The notes: generated by a model from the letters alone, not told the origin. 50,857 bases of DNA from Selaginella moellendorffii (GCF_000143415.4 NW_003314286.1:813912-864768); one strand, 5' to 3'. Counted from the stretch's first letter, positions 10,367-21,279 are shown. Numbers and translations are program-made.

Positions 10367-10633
10367 GTGACCCCTCCATCTTTCTTTCGGGAGTATCATC
10401 AAGGGGTTCACTCGGCACCGGTTCATCCAATGTTTACTTTCCAAGCTCGTTTTTATAACAAGAGGTCTCCTATTATTCTCTCCGTGTTGGTTGATACAGG
10501 TTCGAGTTTATCTTCTATTGCTCGACTTGTTGCCACATGTTTTCATCTACATTTGCATCATACGGTGGATTCAGTTTCATTCTTTATGGCAACAACCGTA
10601 CACATGCACGTGCACGAAATGAGGTGGACCTAG
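10367..10633 (+). pseudogene. aspartic protease fragment (element A)
   Basis: ILSVLVDTGSSLSSIARLVA carries the DTGSS active-site motif of retroviral-type proteases. It reads as pro between the gag knuckle and RT. The frame ends at 10633, and the related frame continues through 10714-11019. Confidence 0.8.
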
Positions 10634-11169
10634 TTGTGCATGTGGGCGATCTCGAGCTTGAGTTGCAGTCATTACGAGTGGTGCCGAGTTAAGCTTTTGA
10701 CCTCATTCTTGGTATGGATTGGTTGCAGCATAATCATGCCAAGTGTGACTTTGAGGCTTCTCTCCTTTGTCTCATACTTCCTTATGTTTTATCCATTCCT
10801 CTCACTTCCGTACCTCTTCGTCCCTCTACCTCTACCTTTGCTTCCATTACTTTTGTTCCCCCATTATTTCCTCCTATGTTTCCATTTTGTTCTACTCTTC
10901 CCTTTTCCGATCCCTCTGATAATCTTTGTGTTGCAGCTGTTGACCGGCTCATGAAGGAATATTCTGATCTCTTTGAATTTGACCTATCGTCTGGGCCAAG
11001 ATTGCCACACGTCATCTGATTCCAACCAGGGATGCTCATCCAATCAAGGTGCCTATTCGTCATCGGTCACCCAAGGAGATTAAGATTTTACGTGTAAACG
11101 TCAAGGAGATGTTGGAGAAGGGGTGTTATTCAGAAGTCACGGAGTCCTTGGGCATGTGAACCTCATCTT

Positions 11170-12132
11170 GTGATGAAGCCTGATGGAAGTATTCATTTCT
11201 GCATTGACTATCGTCCATTAAATGAAGTGACAATCCCGGATGTGTACCCTCTTCCTCACACTGCTGATCTCTTGGATCGTCTGGGGCGAAGTCATTGGTT
11301 CACCAAGCTAGATCTTGCTTCTGGGTATTGGCAAGTACCGATGGCTGAAGAAGATATTCCTAAAACTGTTTTTTGTACACCGTTTGATTTGTATGAGTTC
11401 TTGGTGATGCCGTTTGGTTTGAACAATGCTCCAGCAACTTTTCAGCGGATGATGGACAAGGTTCTTTGTGATATGCCAGAGGTCACTGCTAACTTCATTG
11501 ATGATGTCTTGATTCACTCGGAGGGGACGTGGGAGGAGCATATTCGTGATGTGTGTAAAGTGTTGGATCAGCTACGGGATGTTGGTTTAAAGCTGAAGCG
11601 GTCGAAGTGCGTGTTTGGGTCCAAGGACATAACTTATCTTGGGTACCGTATTTCTCGTAAGGGTTTGCAAGTTGATCCTGACAAACTTCTAGCCGTTCTA
11701 AAGTTCCCTACTCCGAAGTGTGTGAATGATGTGCAGCACTTCCTGGGCAAGGTGCAGTATCTCGATTGTTTTGTGGATCATCTTTCTGATCGCACTGCAC
11801 CGTTGCGAGCATTGCTGAAGTCATCAACGTCATCTTTCATCTGGTCTTTAAATTGTGAGCGGGCGTTTGTGAATCTCAAAGAGCTATTGACGACTCCTCC
11901 GGTTTTGGTATATCCTGACTACACTCGACTTTTTATTTTGCGCGTAGATGCTTCTGATATTGGTCTTGGAGGTGTATTAATGCAAGAAAGCCCAAGTGTG
12001 CCTAGTCAACGCTATCCCATTGCATATATAAGTCATACGTTACAACTAGCAGAGGTGAACTACTCCACGACAGAGAAGGAGTGTTTAGCGGCAGTTTGGG
12101 GTTTCAAGAAACTTCATCTATACCTACCATGA
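11170..12132 (+). pseudogene. reverse transcriptase and start of RNase H (element A)
   Basis: KPDGSIHFCIDYRPLNEVT and FTKLDLASGYWQVPM are hallmark RT blocks. FIDDVLIHS is the FxDD form of the catalytic YxDD box, and DITYLGYRISRKGL follows it. From about 11930, ILRVDASDIGLGGVLMQ marks RNase H with its catalytic Asp. A stop near 12132 follows a deletion that removes the rest of RNase H. The upstream frame (to about 11165) is shifted. Confidence 0.92.
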
Positions 12133-12739
12133 TTCTCCTATTCTAGGTGGGCATATAGGACATCGTCGTGTGACCGAGAAGCTGCGCAGGTCTTTCTATT
12201 GGCCGGAGATGTGACGTGATGTTATCCGGTATGTGCGTAGCTACGTTTGGTGCCAAGCTCGTAATACTCCCCCTTGTGCTGCGGAAGGACGGTTGAAATC
12301 AATTGCAGTTTCCCGTCCGTTTGAGTTGGTGGCGTTTGATCTTATTGGACCTTTTCCACGGTCGACTGCTAGCAATAAGTATGTTATTATTGTTTTTGAC
12401 TACTTGACTCATTGGGTGGAAGTTAGTGCTCTTGCTAGTGCCTCTGCAACTGCTGTTGGATACTTCCTCCTCAATCGAGTAGTGTTCCAGCATTCTTGTC
12501 CAGAACGGATTCTTTCGGATAATGGTCCTGCATTTATGGCTGAGGCATTTCATGTTTTGACGTCTTGGTTGGGGATACGCCACACTTTCACAAGTGCTTA
12601 TCATCCACAATTAGATGGTCAGGTGGAACGGCTCGTTTGGACATTCAAAGGGATGATTACAAAGTATGTGAACTTTCAGCATTCGGATTGGGATGGTTAT
12701 TTGCTGTCTCTTCGGTATGCCTATGTCACAAGGGTGTAG
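12133..12739 (+). pseudogene. integrase zinc region and core (element A)
   Basis: After the deletion, a segment reading like HDSPILGGHIGHRR gives part of the integrase HHCC zinc region. From 12233 the core shows VWCQARN, FDLIGPFP with the first catalytic Asp, LSDNGPAF with the second Asp, and AYHPQLDGQVER with the catalytic Glu. An in-frame TAG at 12737 interrupts it. Confidence 0.88.
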
Positions 12740-12820
12740 AGTTCTGTTGATGCTTCACCATATAAACTTCTATATGGTCATGATCCAATATTACCAACAG
12801 AGCTGGGTTTACCTTCGCGA

Positions 12821-13261
12821 TTGCCACGAGCTGCGGATGCTAGGTCATGGGATCAATATTTGATGAGCATTCTTCCACTTATTCGAGCAGTGTCTGATGA
12901 ACACTTAGGCCGCATACAAGTGGGACAACAACGGCGCTACAACTCCCATCATCGTTCACCTGCAAAGTGCAAAGTGGATGATTTGGTGTTAGTCCGTTTT
13001 CCCCATCTTACGGTATGTGGTTTATCTAAGGGGCTCCTTGTGCAGTGGAAAGGACCGTATCGGGTGTTGCGGCAAGTTAGACCGCAAGTTTATGAGGTTT
13101 GGCATGACGTCCAACAGGCCGATCCTCCAGAGATTGTGCATGTGCAGCGATTGAAATGCTTCATACAAAAGGATCAGGAGCAGTTAATACCATCTACAGA
13201 TCTGCTGATGCCTCCTCCTGACGTTCCTCCAGATCCCGGCCCGTCTACAAGAGAAACCTGA
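12821..13261 (+). pseudogene. integrase C-terminal GPY/F-like module (element A)
   Basis: KVDDLVLVRFPHL and WKGPYRVLRQV match the GPY/F module that follows the integrase core in many Ty3/gypsy elements. A Pro-rich tail ends at 13261, just before the polypurine tract and 3' LTR. No chromodomain is seen. Confidence 0.85.
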
Positions 13262-13293
13262 CGGCCTTCCATTATTCCGAGAGGAGGGGATGA

Positions 13294-13459
13294 TGTGAGG
13301 GCCAAGTGTACGGCTACGATGCTGTATACTAATATTAGCGTAGTGGGATTTTAGTAGCCGTCGGATTGGTTTCAATCCGGACCACTCGCTTCTGTATATA
13401 AGCTAGGGTTTTTGGGCTAATTGATATACACATTTCTGTATTCCCTTTCCATATTCACA
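13294..13459 (+). repeat. 3' LTR of element A
   Basis: Starts TGTGAGGGCCAAGTGTA directly after the purine tract GAGGAGGGGATGA. It contains TATATAAGCTAGGGTTTTTGGG (TATA box then TAGGGTTT) and ends in TTCCATATTCACA. It is about 166 bp; compared with B and C it lacks about 8 bp near the 3' end. Confidence 0.85.
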
Positions 13460-14181
13460 ATGGTTGTTATAAAACCAATTAAAGCAATTTGAAATAATGA
13501 AAAAAGATAATAAACTTAATAATTAAAAAACCCTAATAATCTAACATGGAAGGTTGTGAATTTGATCCATATTTTACACTTCCTTTATAAAGTTTTTAAT
13601 ATTAAAGTTTTGAATATGCCCCTAACAGCCCTTGACAATAAATGAGTGCAATGGAGAATACAATTGATAAGCTTGATACAAATATTCATTGCGTCATCTT
13701 GCATCTAGTTTTGAAATAAATCCTCCCCATCTTGAGTAGTCATAGTGCAAAAGCTAAAACGAAGGATTTCAACCTGTTGACATTATATTAAAACATAACA
13801 TAATATTTAGTTCATACAGTGATATTAAGCTAAAATAAAGAACATTAAGTTATATTTTTTGTCAGCCATTTCTACTATACAGAGTCTTTCCAAAATCACC
13901 TCTTTCCAATCTAGAAAGAAAAAAGGAAAATAAATAATCTAAATTTTGAAACCTTTATCTTCTTTACATTGTCAGTATTGGCACTTTGGTCTTGCTTAGT
14001 GGAAATATTATTTTCATTCTCACAATTTGATTGTCAAGCTGTAAATAAAACTTGTTGACAAGAAAAATATTTACAAAGACAACAAACCTACATAAGTAAA
14101 AGATCTGGCAAAAAATGCCTCCTTTTACAATGTAACAATTAAGATTTTTCCATGACACAATCAATCAAGCACAAACTACAC
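13460..14181. other. AT-rich intergenic, no gene recognised
   Basis: Short ORFs only. The 66-residue minus ORF at 13964-14164 has no recognisable features. Confidence 0.5.
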
Positions 14182-14261
14182 TTCCATAGTTGTTTGTGTG
14201 GGGTTTTTGTGTTCATCACAATTCCATAGTTGTTTGTGTGAGGTTTTTGAGTTCCTCACAA
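14182..14261. repeat. 40-bp tandem duplication
   Basis: TTCCATAGTTGTTTGTGTG begins at 14182 and at 14222. The two 40-bp units differ at only a few positions. An 11-bp direct repeat (catttagtgac) follows at about 14411-14432. Confidence 0.85.
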
Positions 14262-14591
14262 TATGCATTGAACTAAACAATCCTAACCATACCAAAAAGA
14301 AGTAAATTGACAAGAAATTCAATTTTTACCTTTTATTGGATTGACATCCTTAGAAGGAAAACTAACCCATAAGCAATCACAGTATTTTTCTCACAAAACC
14401 CTACTAAGTGGCATTTAGTGACATTTAGTGACATTCCAAAAAATATAATGTCCTAAAATTTCGAATCTATAGTTTACATCTAGACCGTTTGCAAGAAGTG
14501 TGATCATTGTGCATTTGAAGCTCTGCATATCTCAATGAAATACATTTTCAGTATGTTGCTAGAGCACTTGATTTTGTAAACCTTCCTTAAT

Positions 14592-14903
14592 TTGCCTTTG
14601 GAGAAATTACTCCAAGTGTCGTTTCCTCAGTTTCTTGTGGACGAACGACGAAGTCCACTGCCACTGCTTCCATACGAGATGAGTGTTCGGCCATGCTTTG
14701 CTTCCTTGAGAGGAGAAACCGTGAGTGAGTGCCTGTGGATTCTGAATGCCTATGCCAAGAACATGATGGAGAACTTTGATGCCGAAGGAGGTTACTGTGC
14801 TTGCTTTGGTGCTTCTGAGATATGGACAGCGAGCTTGTTCTATGCTTCTAAAGCTTGCTCGTTGAATGCATTTACCAGTGTAGATGAGAACCCAATGAAG
14901 TAG
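14592..14903 (+). CDS. unidentified 103-residue ORF
   Basis: I do not recognise this protein. Composition is balanced (ENFDAEGGYCACFGASEIW, for example), unlike nearby AT-rich junk, and base composition rises to that of the host genes over just this stretch. There are three Cys in the C-terminal half but no zinc motif, signal peptide or membrane segment. It may be one exon or a captured fragment of a larger gene: there is a stop at 14901, and no convincing splice-linked exon was found on either side. Confidence 0.3.
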   Translation: MPLEKLLQVSFPQFLVDERRSPLPLLPYEMSVRPCFASLRGETVSECLWILNAYAKNMMENFDAEGGYCACFGASEIWTASLFYASKACSLNAFTSVDENPMK

Positions 14904-15106
14904 CCACCCAGACTATGCCTGAGAATGAAACGTAGCTATGTCTTGAATGAGTAAATGGTTTGTGCCTCACCTGTCCAGACGTGCGACATAGGTCCTGCGC
15001 TTCTGCGATTCTTGTAGCTCGGATGAGCCTTCCAGAAGGCCATCTAAAAGAGGACCGTAAGGCTGTAAGCTTTAGCATCAGGATTTAAATGTCTGATCCC
15101 ACAAGC

Positions 15107-15326
15107 TTATCGTCTCAGTATACGAGACAGCATTCGATCCGTAGACACGAAATAATGCAACGTGAGGATGATCTTCACTACGAGCAGATTATGAAAAGGC
15201 ATGCATACAAAATTTTCCATTCCTCCAAGAAACCATAAAGTCAGCCCCGTGTAATAAGCGATGCTACCTATTACCAGAGGCAGGAATTTGAGGCTTCTGG
15301 CGTGATGCTTCCCAGCTGCCTTGTCT
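15107..15326 (-). CDS. putative last exon of an unidentified small membrane protein
   Basis: On the minus strand a polypyrimidine tract and TTCAG acceptor lead into a 72-codon open stretch ending in TAA at 15109-15107. It reads DKAAGKHHARSLKFLPLVIG and then a hydrophobic segment rich in Ile, Tyr, Leu and Trp, and ends in Arg-Arg. This suggests one membrane helix after a basic stretch, probably two. No initiating exon was found with certainty; a short ATG-led ORF near 15675 could belong to it. The family is unknown to me. It could be a pseudogene fragment. Confidence 0.3.
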
Positions 15327-16290
15327 CTGAATAAAAAAAAGCTGCTATAACCTTTCAGTTGTCACTTGACTGCCTCCGCTGGCTGCCGGCGAATGTCTTC
15401 AAACGCTGTCAAGAACTCGGGCAGTCAAAGCCAAACATGAATTACTTGAGAAACGAAAGTGGTATAAACCGTTGTATCTGCGAAGCGGTCAAATGAATTT
15501 TTCTCTTGCACTGGTTCCTAGATGAAAGGAGAGAAGAATACCAGCAAAAACCACACCTCTTTGACATAGCTTGATTTGTGGAGCAGCAATCTTGCTTCTC
15601 AATCACTGGCTAAGCTGTGGATCGGAACGTCGCTCCACTTTGGCTAGCTCGGAAGATGCCGTCCATTGCCGCATTTTTGCTTTAATTCTTACTATGAACA
15701 GGCAAGTTTTAATCATCTGTTGTTGGATTTGGGCAACTTTAATATTTTAGCAATGGTGAAGGCCATAGTTACCAATTAACGCTTTTGGGTGAAAATTTGC
15801 CGTTAGTAACGCGTTCGTAATGTTGTGTTCGTAACACACGTCCGGGTTTGAGTCCTTGCAATTATCTTCACACAGCATTTGTAATAGAGTCCGGTTCATG
15901 AAAAGCAGATGAGCAGTCATATATGCACGAAGAGCAAGGAATAAAAGATTGTGTTCAATCTGTGTAGAGGGTGGAAAAGATAAAGCTTTGGAAACCGTGT
16001 GTATCATCCATCTATCGACCAAAAGTGTCTCACTGTTTCCGTTTCAGGAAATGAAACTTACGTGAAGGAGCTGAACGTTCTACAATGCTAGTATATCATA
16101 GTTTGCTAGTGAACAGCAAATCTTAGCTTCAGCGAGACACCTGCAAAGAGAAACAAAATGGTTCCTGACAAGAAGAAATGGAACGGAGCGCACAAAACCT
16201 GGCAACGTTCAAGACGAACTCTTTTAAAGATTCTAAATCTTTCCATGAATTTAAATTAAGTTTACCATTAAGCTAGGTTTATTATCCATT

Positions 16291-16488
16291 ATGCCTCCAC
16301 GTAGAGGAGGCAAGAGGAAAGAACCTTTGTGGGAGCTTCATGCCATTGAAGGTGAAGCATATGCAATTGGCAAAGGAAGCAAACAATGGATCTGCCATTA
16401 CTGCAACAAAGGACTCGGTGGTAGCTTGAAAAGGCTAAAGTTACCTTGTGTCAATCTTTGCTGCAAAGAGAAACTGGAGTGTGTATGA
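16291..16488 (+). pseudogene. hAT transposase N-terminus (BED-type zinc finger), truncated
   Basis: MPPRRGGKRKEPLWELH starts a basic N-terminus. WICHYCNKGLGGSLKRLK supplies the CX2C half of a BED zinc finger, which binds DNA ends in hAT transposases. The paired His/Cys half is absent because a deletion junction falls at about 16440-16465. Downstream the frame is wrong and stops at 16488. Confidence 0.75.
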
Positions 16489-16720
16489 CATGGTTCAGTC
16501 AAAGAGAAGGATGCGTCTCAAGCCTGAGAACATGGAAAAGCTTATCTACTACTACACCAGCTTGAGGCTGATGAGAACTATAGAAGACCGAGGCATGCAG
16601 CTTATGGAAGTTGATATTGATGACATCAACTTGGAAGCTCAATGGCAAAGACTGCTTGACATACAGGAGCACATGGAGGAATTTGAGGAGTTCTTAGACT
16701 CCATAGAGGAAGAGGAATGA
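16448..16720 (+). pseudogene. hAT transposase C-terminal dimerisation region, remnant
   Basis: From about 16469 this reads NWSVYDMVQSKRRMRLKPEN and then a KLIYYYTSLRL segment. It corresponds to the conserved 'W..y..ihskkRNRL....kLvyvy.NLRL' block at the C-terminus of plant hAT transposases. An acidic tail ends at 16720. It is one frame away from the zinc-finger part upstream, consistent with a simple internal deletion. Confidence 0.75.
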
Positions 16721-16969
16721 CAAAGCTCAGCTATGATTTGGTTTGTTTCTTTTGTTTTGTGTTTGGTTTGGAGTGGATTTCTTTGTTCAAGTTTTAAAGA
16801 TTTCTTTCCACTTTCTTTAGGGTTTTTCACGTTCGGTTGGTCTGAAACCAAATTTCGCATTCGGATGATAATTTGTCATTCGTAACATGTACGTATGAAA
16901 CGTTTGGAAGTTCGGCGGTCACTATGGTGAAGGCATAAGCAGTTTTCCTACAAGAAAAAAGATCAAAGA

Positions 16970-18364
16970 TCAGAACGATAGCAGTCGATCAGGAAAGGAA
17001 GATAAAGAAACGCGACCAGGAAAGACGTCGAACAACACCCGCAAGCCTGGTGTGAGTGTCAGCTGCGCCACCACGGTGCAGTGAATCACAAACTCTTTGA
17101 CTTGATGAAATTCAAGTAAATCCCTGAGAACCATCTCGTTGGGCGGTGTACTAGTGCCCCACACGAAGAGATGAACCGTAAGACCATTGCACTTGGAGAC
17201 ACCGTCAGGCACAAACGACTACAATTACACGATTGGTACAAAGAAGAAAGGCGAATAAAAGAATAACAGTCGAGATGTATCCAAACCAAGATAACATATC
17301 GTCCATGGTCACCGTGTAGAAATGGAGCGAAAGCGTCGAGACTAGAGAGCTGGACGATGGTATCCATCGCCCAGGATCCCATTAGCGTCAAGCTACGCAG
17401 CGTCTCACATGGCCTACAAGAGTTGTATAACACGGCCATCCTCAAATCCTGGGAGCGCAACCAGATGCTAGTCCTACGCAGTCCCACCAGTAGAATATCC
17501 AGCTTCGGGGCGTCGACCGTGAGCTCGCCCAATTCCCCACACAACATGAGAGACCCGACGAGACTTCCATTCAAGACTGTAAGAGATTGGGCGCCGTCAA
17601 CTACAGCATTCACACCTTCCAGTCTCGGGCATGATGCTAGAAGCATCTGGAGAAGCACATGAGAGACGGGCGAGCAAAGCTCGCACATTTCTAGGCACTT
17701 GAGAGAGCACCACACCAAGCTCTGGTTGCTAGTGCGCATCCTCCCAATTATCTCGAGCCTCCGAATCGTGGTAGAGAACGCGATCAAGGCCCAGACAAAC
17801 GGTCCCCATGATATGAGCTCCGGGAAAGCATTGAGGGAAAGTGTTGTGAGGGAGCTAGCAGCCCAGGCAAGCCAGTAACCGCTAGCTTCCATCTGGTCAA
17901 TGCCATAACCATTCGCCATCACCATCGCCACCATTGCCATCCTCATCGCCATGGCCACCATCGCCATCCTCATCGTCATCCCAATTGCCATTGCCATTGT
18001 CATCGCCACCGAGGAAATACTGGAGCACGATGCTGAGCTCCTTGAGGCAGTTGGGAGCCTTGTACTTGGTGTGGTGAAGGACGCTGGAGATGGCATCCTC
18101 GGCGTTTCTCAGCTCCTCCATGCCATTTACCGCAAACCCGAAGCACAGGCGAGAGACGGCCCAGCGCAACTTGGACCATCGCTTGCACACCAGCGAGCAT
18201 TTGGCGAGCTCCCGCGCATCGCCCACCTTGGTGAAGACGTCCACCAGGAAGCTATCATCCAGCTCCATCCCTCTGACTTTCAGATTCCCAGCAAACCTGA
18301 AATTATCTTCGATGTCCAGGTCGATCAATCCAGTGGAGCGGCCAGCAATGTCGAGCTGCGGCAT
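16970..18364 (-). pseudogene. F-box/LRR-type protein gene, apparently frameshifted
   Basis: An F-box protein would recruit substrates to an SCF ubiquitin ligase. Reading from 18364, residues near 33-70 carry an F-box: MELDDSFLVDVFTKVGDARE then CSLVCKRWSKL. After an Asp/Gly/Asn-rich tract (about 18000-17905) the frame hits a stop at 17897. The continuation is in another frame, with leucine-rich-like segments (SSLTTLSLNAFPEL, SLKCLEMCELC, LRSLTLMGSW). A further exon, about 17218-16970, gives VSKCNGLTVHLFVW after a short intron whose likely donor is near 17296. The shift lies in a trinucleotide-like repeat, so slippage, assembly error or a small unusual intron are all possible. The gene ends 36 bp from the right TSD of the hAT element. 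Confidence 0.65.
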
Positions 18365-20435
18365 CTACATAGTTTTATAGTATGATTTTGTACACATTAT
18401 GTATGATTATATGGAACTCTTCGCGTTCACCACCTTGATGTCATGGAACTCAAGGAGGCAAGAAAAATTATTTGAAAGTTATTTTGTGTTTTGATATTTC
18501 GCGCACTGCACTTCAGATTGCGCCGTTGGCCAACGCTACATGCCTGCCGCGAGAAGAATCTCACGAGCAACAGCGTTTCCTCTCAGGTAGAGTGCTGTAA
18601 AAACTGTGCTTATGTGCAAAGCCGCCGGCGGCTAGCGGCCTTTTTTTTGCAGCAAGCCACGGAAGGGGAGGTTCTCTCTGAACATTCCATCGCAAATCTC
18701 CTCGGCGCTACCAGCGTTGACGACAGAAGGAAATCACGCTCATGCTCCTCTGCCGCCTGTGGAAAATTCTCAACCAACACGAAAATCTATAACTTTGAGC
18801 TTTTAAAAGTCAGGGAATTTTGATCGTATTAGCACATTTTGAGTTAAGCCATCGTTTTGGTCGCGTGAGCTCGCCAGGCGAGGCGATCCAAGTCTTTTCA
18901 AGAATGATGCATTCTTCATTGCTCTTGATTTGCCTCTGTGTGTTTTTCACAGGCTAACATGCTCGACGTTGGCCTGAAGGAGCTGGAAGTGCTGGGCTTT
19001 AGATTTGTTGTCCATCTAATCCGCATAAGCAATGTAGGTTTCTCTTTTCATTGATCACTCACTTGATTCTCTCTAATATTTTCAATGGAAAACATGCTTA
19101 ATAAAGTTTTTGAGCTTACCAAATCAAGTATAGTTATAGCATGTAGAGATTATTTAATATTTTAATTTTGTAAGGACTTTAATATGATACTAAGATTGAT
19201 GGGAGAACTCTAAAACACTTTCTCTTGAACCCCAACAAGCTTAGAACACAATGTTGCTATGACAAACAGCTTGATGTCGTTTTAGCAACTATAGATCGAC
19301 TATAAATTCAAATTCTAAACTGATAAACTATTTTAAGTGTATGACGAATTTTAGAGTAGTTAAATAAAGTCACTTACGTAATAGTTATTTATAATTGACA
19401 CTTAATATTTAAAGGAATAAAGTTGAGAACACCAAACCTGTCCATGGTTGTGGGAAACCTGAGCTAAATGGTAGAGCAATTTAACCAACTCAAAGTAAGG
19501 GTAAACAAAGTTGCCTTTCATGCAAAAAAAAAAAAACATTTTAAAACAACCTTAAATTTGCATAATAGAGCAAAATTACTAACATTTTAAGTAACTTGCA
19601 CTATAATGCAAAATGTCATCACCCCAAATGCCATCACACTAACCCCTCTATAGCCATGATATTTCCCTTGGAAAAACTTTTACCATGATATCTTATATAT
19701 ATATATTATGACAAAAGTATAAAGTTGAGAATGAATGAATAAAATTGAGGGACACATAAAGTTAGGTAAGAGAAATAACCACTGGAAATAAAAATCTTAT
19801 GCTTCTCAATTGAGCATAACATAACCATAATATTTAGAAGCACGTAAATTCAAATGCATCCTTATTATACAACCAATCAGAAATCATTTCAATGAAGAGA
19901 AATTATGGTACCATCATCCAGAAAAGCAAACATAATTAATGTCCTATGTATTGCTCAAGATTATATATAAACAATGATTATTCAAACATAAAAGATAGAG
20001 AATAAGATTAATAGAGAAGATCTACATTTGTGATGATATTGTGGAAACAAGTGTGAATGAAAAATCTAATATTGTAGGTAAACACAATATTTATAAAATA
20101 TCAGCACAAATATATTACCATAAAAGTAAAGTTATTATTATAATTTATTTTTTATTTTTATATTAGTAGTTTTTGGGGTTTCTTTTTTCTCTATACTACA
20201 AGATTTTATTAATTATTTATTTTTGCTAATATATGTGGCTTATTTTCTGGCATGCATACCTTATTTAATATTTAAAGTTAAAGAAGAAACAAGTTTCTCA
20301 CAATTTTAATATGTTCCTACTTTATCAAAACCTCTTCTTACATATATAACTCTGTCATAGGATTAACTTTAGTATTTTAGATATAATAAAGTATATATAA
20401 AGAAAATTAAATAAATATAATTATAAAGTTAGCAA
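18365..20435. other. intergenic, mostly AT-rich; no supported gene
   Basis: About 18.49-19.03 kb is of host-gene composition, with a 110-codon ORF (18491-18823) and a possible exon at about 18955-19033 (acceptor CACAG, then ANMLDVGLKELEVLGF). I cannot assign these or join them confidently. From 19.05 kb on the DNA is AT-rich with simple stretches such as (TA)n near 19693. Confidence 0.4.
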
Positions 20436-20611
20436 TGTGAGTGCCTGGAATATGGAAAAGGAATATAGAAAATATGTATATCAATTAGCTCAAAAACCCT
20501 ATCTTATATACAACAGTGAAGGGTCCGGATTAAAACCAATCTGACAGCTACCAAAATCCTATTATGCTAATATCAATATATGGTATTGTAGCCGTACATT
20601 TGGCCCTCACA
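20436..20611 (-). repeat. 3' LTR of element B (176 bp)
   Basis: In element orientation it begins TGTGAGGGCCAAATGTACGG and ends CAGGCACTCACA. It carries TTATATAAGATAGGGTTTTT, a TATA box followed by the telo-box-like TAGGGTTT. Confidence 0.9.
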
Positions 20612-20774
20612 TCATTCCCTCCTTTTGGAATAATGAAAGACCATTAGGGTTCTCTTGTAGATGGGTTGGGATTTGGAGGAACGTCAGGAGGAGGCATTGG
20701 TGGATTTATAAGTGGTATTAACTACTCATGATCCTTTTGTATGAAGCATTTCAATCATTGCACATGCACAATCT

Positions 20775-20984
20775 CTAGAGGATTAGCCTACTGGATGTCA
20801 TGCCGAACTTTATAAACTTGTGGTCCAACTTGCCGCAACACTCGATATGGTTCTTTCCACTGAGCAAGGAACTCCTTAGATAAACTATATACCGTAAGAT
20901 GGGAAAACGGACTAACACCAAGTCATCCACTTTGTACTCCGTAGGTGAACGATGATGGGAGTTGTAGCACCATTGTTGTCCCAT
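20775..20984 (-). pseudogene. integrase C-terminal GPY/F-like module (element B)
   Basis: KVDDLVLVRFPILRYI and a Lys-Asn in place of the WKGPY motif match the module at 12821-13261 in element A, in a degraded form. Confidence 0.75.
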
Positions 20985-21279
20985 TTGTACACAACTTAAG
21001 TATTTAGGAAACTCTGCTCAGACAAGTGGAAGAATGCTTGTCAAATACTAATCTTACGACCTAGCATCAGCAGCTCATGGCAATCATGAAGGTAAACTTA
21101 GCTTCGTTAGTAATATTGGATTATGACCATACAAAAATTTATATGGTGAAGCACCAATAGAACTCTGGACCCTATGATATATACATATTAAAGAGACGCC
21201 AAATAACCATCCCAATCCGAATGTTGAAAGTTCATATACTTCATGATCGTCCCTTTAAATATCTGAATGAGCTGTTCCA

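Larger units (their letters stand above)
10091..13459 (+). mobile_element. Ty3/gypsy LTR retrotransposon A, 5'-truncated
   Basis: The gag-pol domain order is protease, reverse transcriptase, RNase H, integrase, GPY/F-type tail, then 3' LTR. This is the Ty3/gypsy order. No chromodomain is visible after the integrase. The 5' LTR and most of gag are missing: homology starts at the end of gag. A second internal deletion joins RNase H to the integrase zinc region near 12120-12130. The pol frame is broken by stops and shifts, but coding similarity is better kept than in elements B, C and D. Confidence 0.93.
15764..16926 (+). mobile_element. hAT transposon, internally deleted, with TIRs and 8-bp TSD
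   Basis: The element starts CATAGTTACC and ends GGTCACTATG, which are inverted repeats matching at 9 of 10 positions. It is flanked by an exact 8-bp duplication GTGAAGGC at 15756-15763 and 16927-16934. Eight-base duplications and CA-start ends are hAT hallmarks. TTCGTAA-type motifs recur near both ends, as subterminal repeats do in hAT elements. Inside are only an N-terminal BED-like zinc finger and the C-terminal dimerisation region of a hAT transposase, with the catalytic middle missing. It is therefore non-autonomous. Confidence 0.93.

Noticed and set aside
10080-10430. 116-residue minus ORF over gag of element A
   Set aside because: Antisense shadow of the gag/zinc-knuckle sequence.
18491-18823. 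110-residue ORF with a weak resemblance to a CRP-type helix-turn-helix (AAFFLQQATEGEVLSEHSIA)
   Set aside because: The resemblance is short, no cyclic-nucleotide domain is near, and the frame may cross splice sites. Not enough to call a gene.
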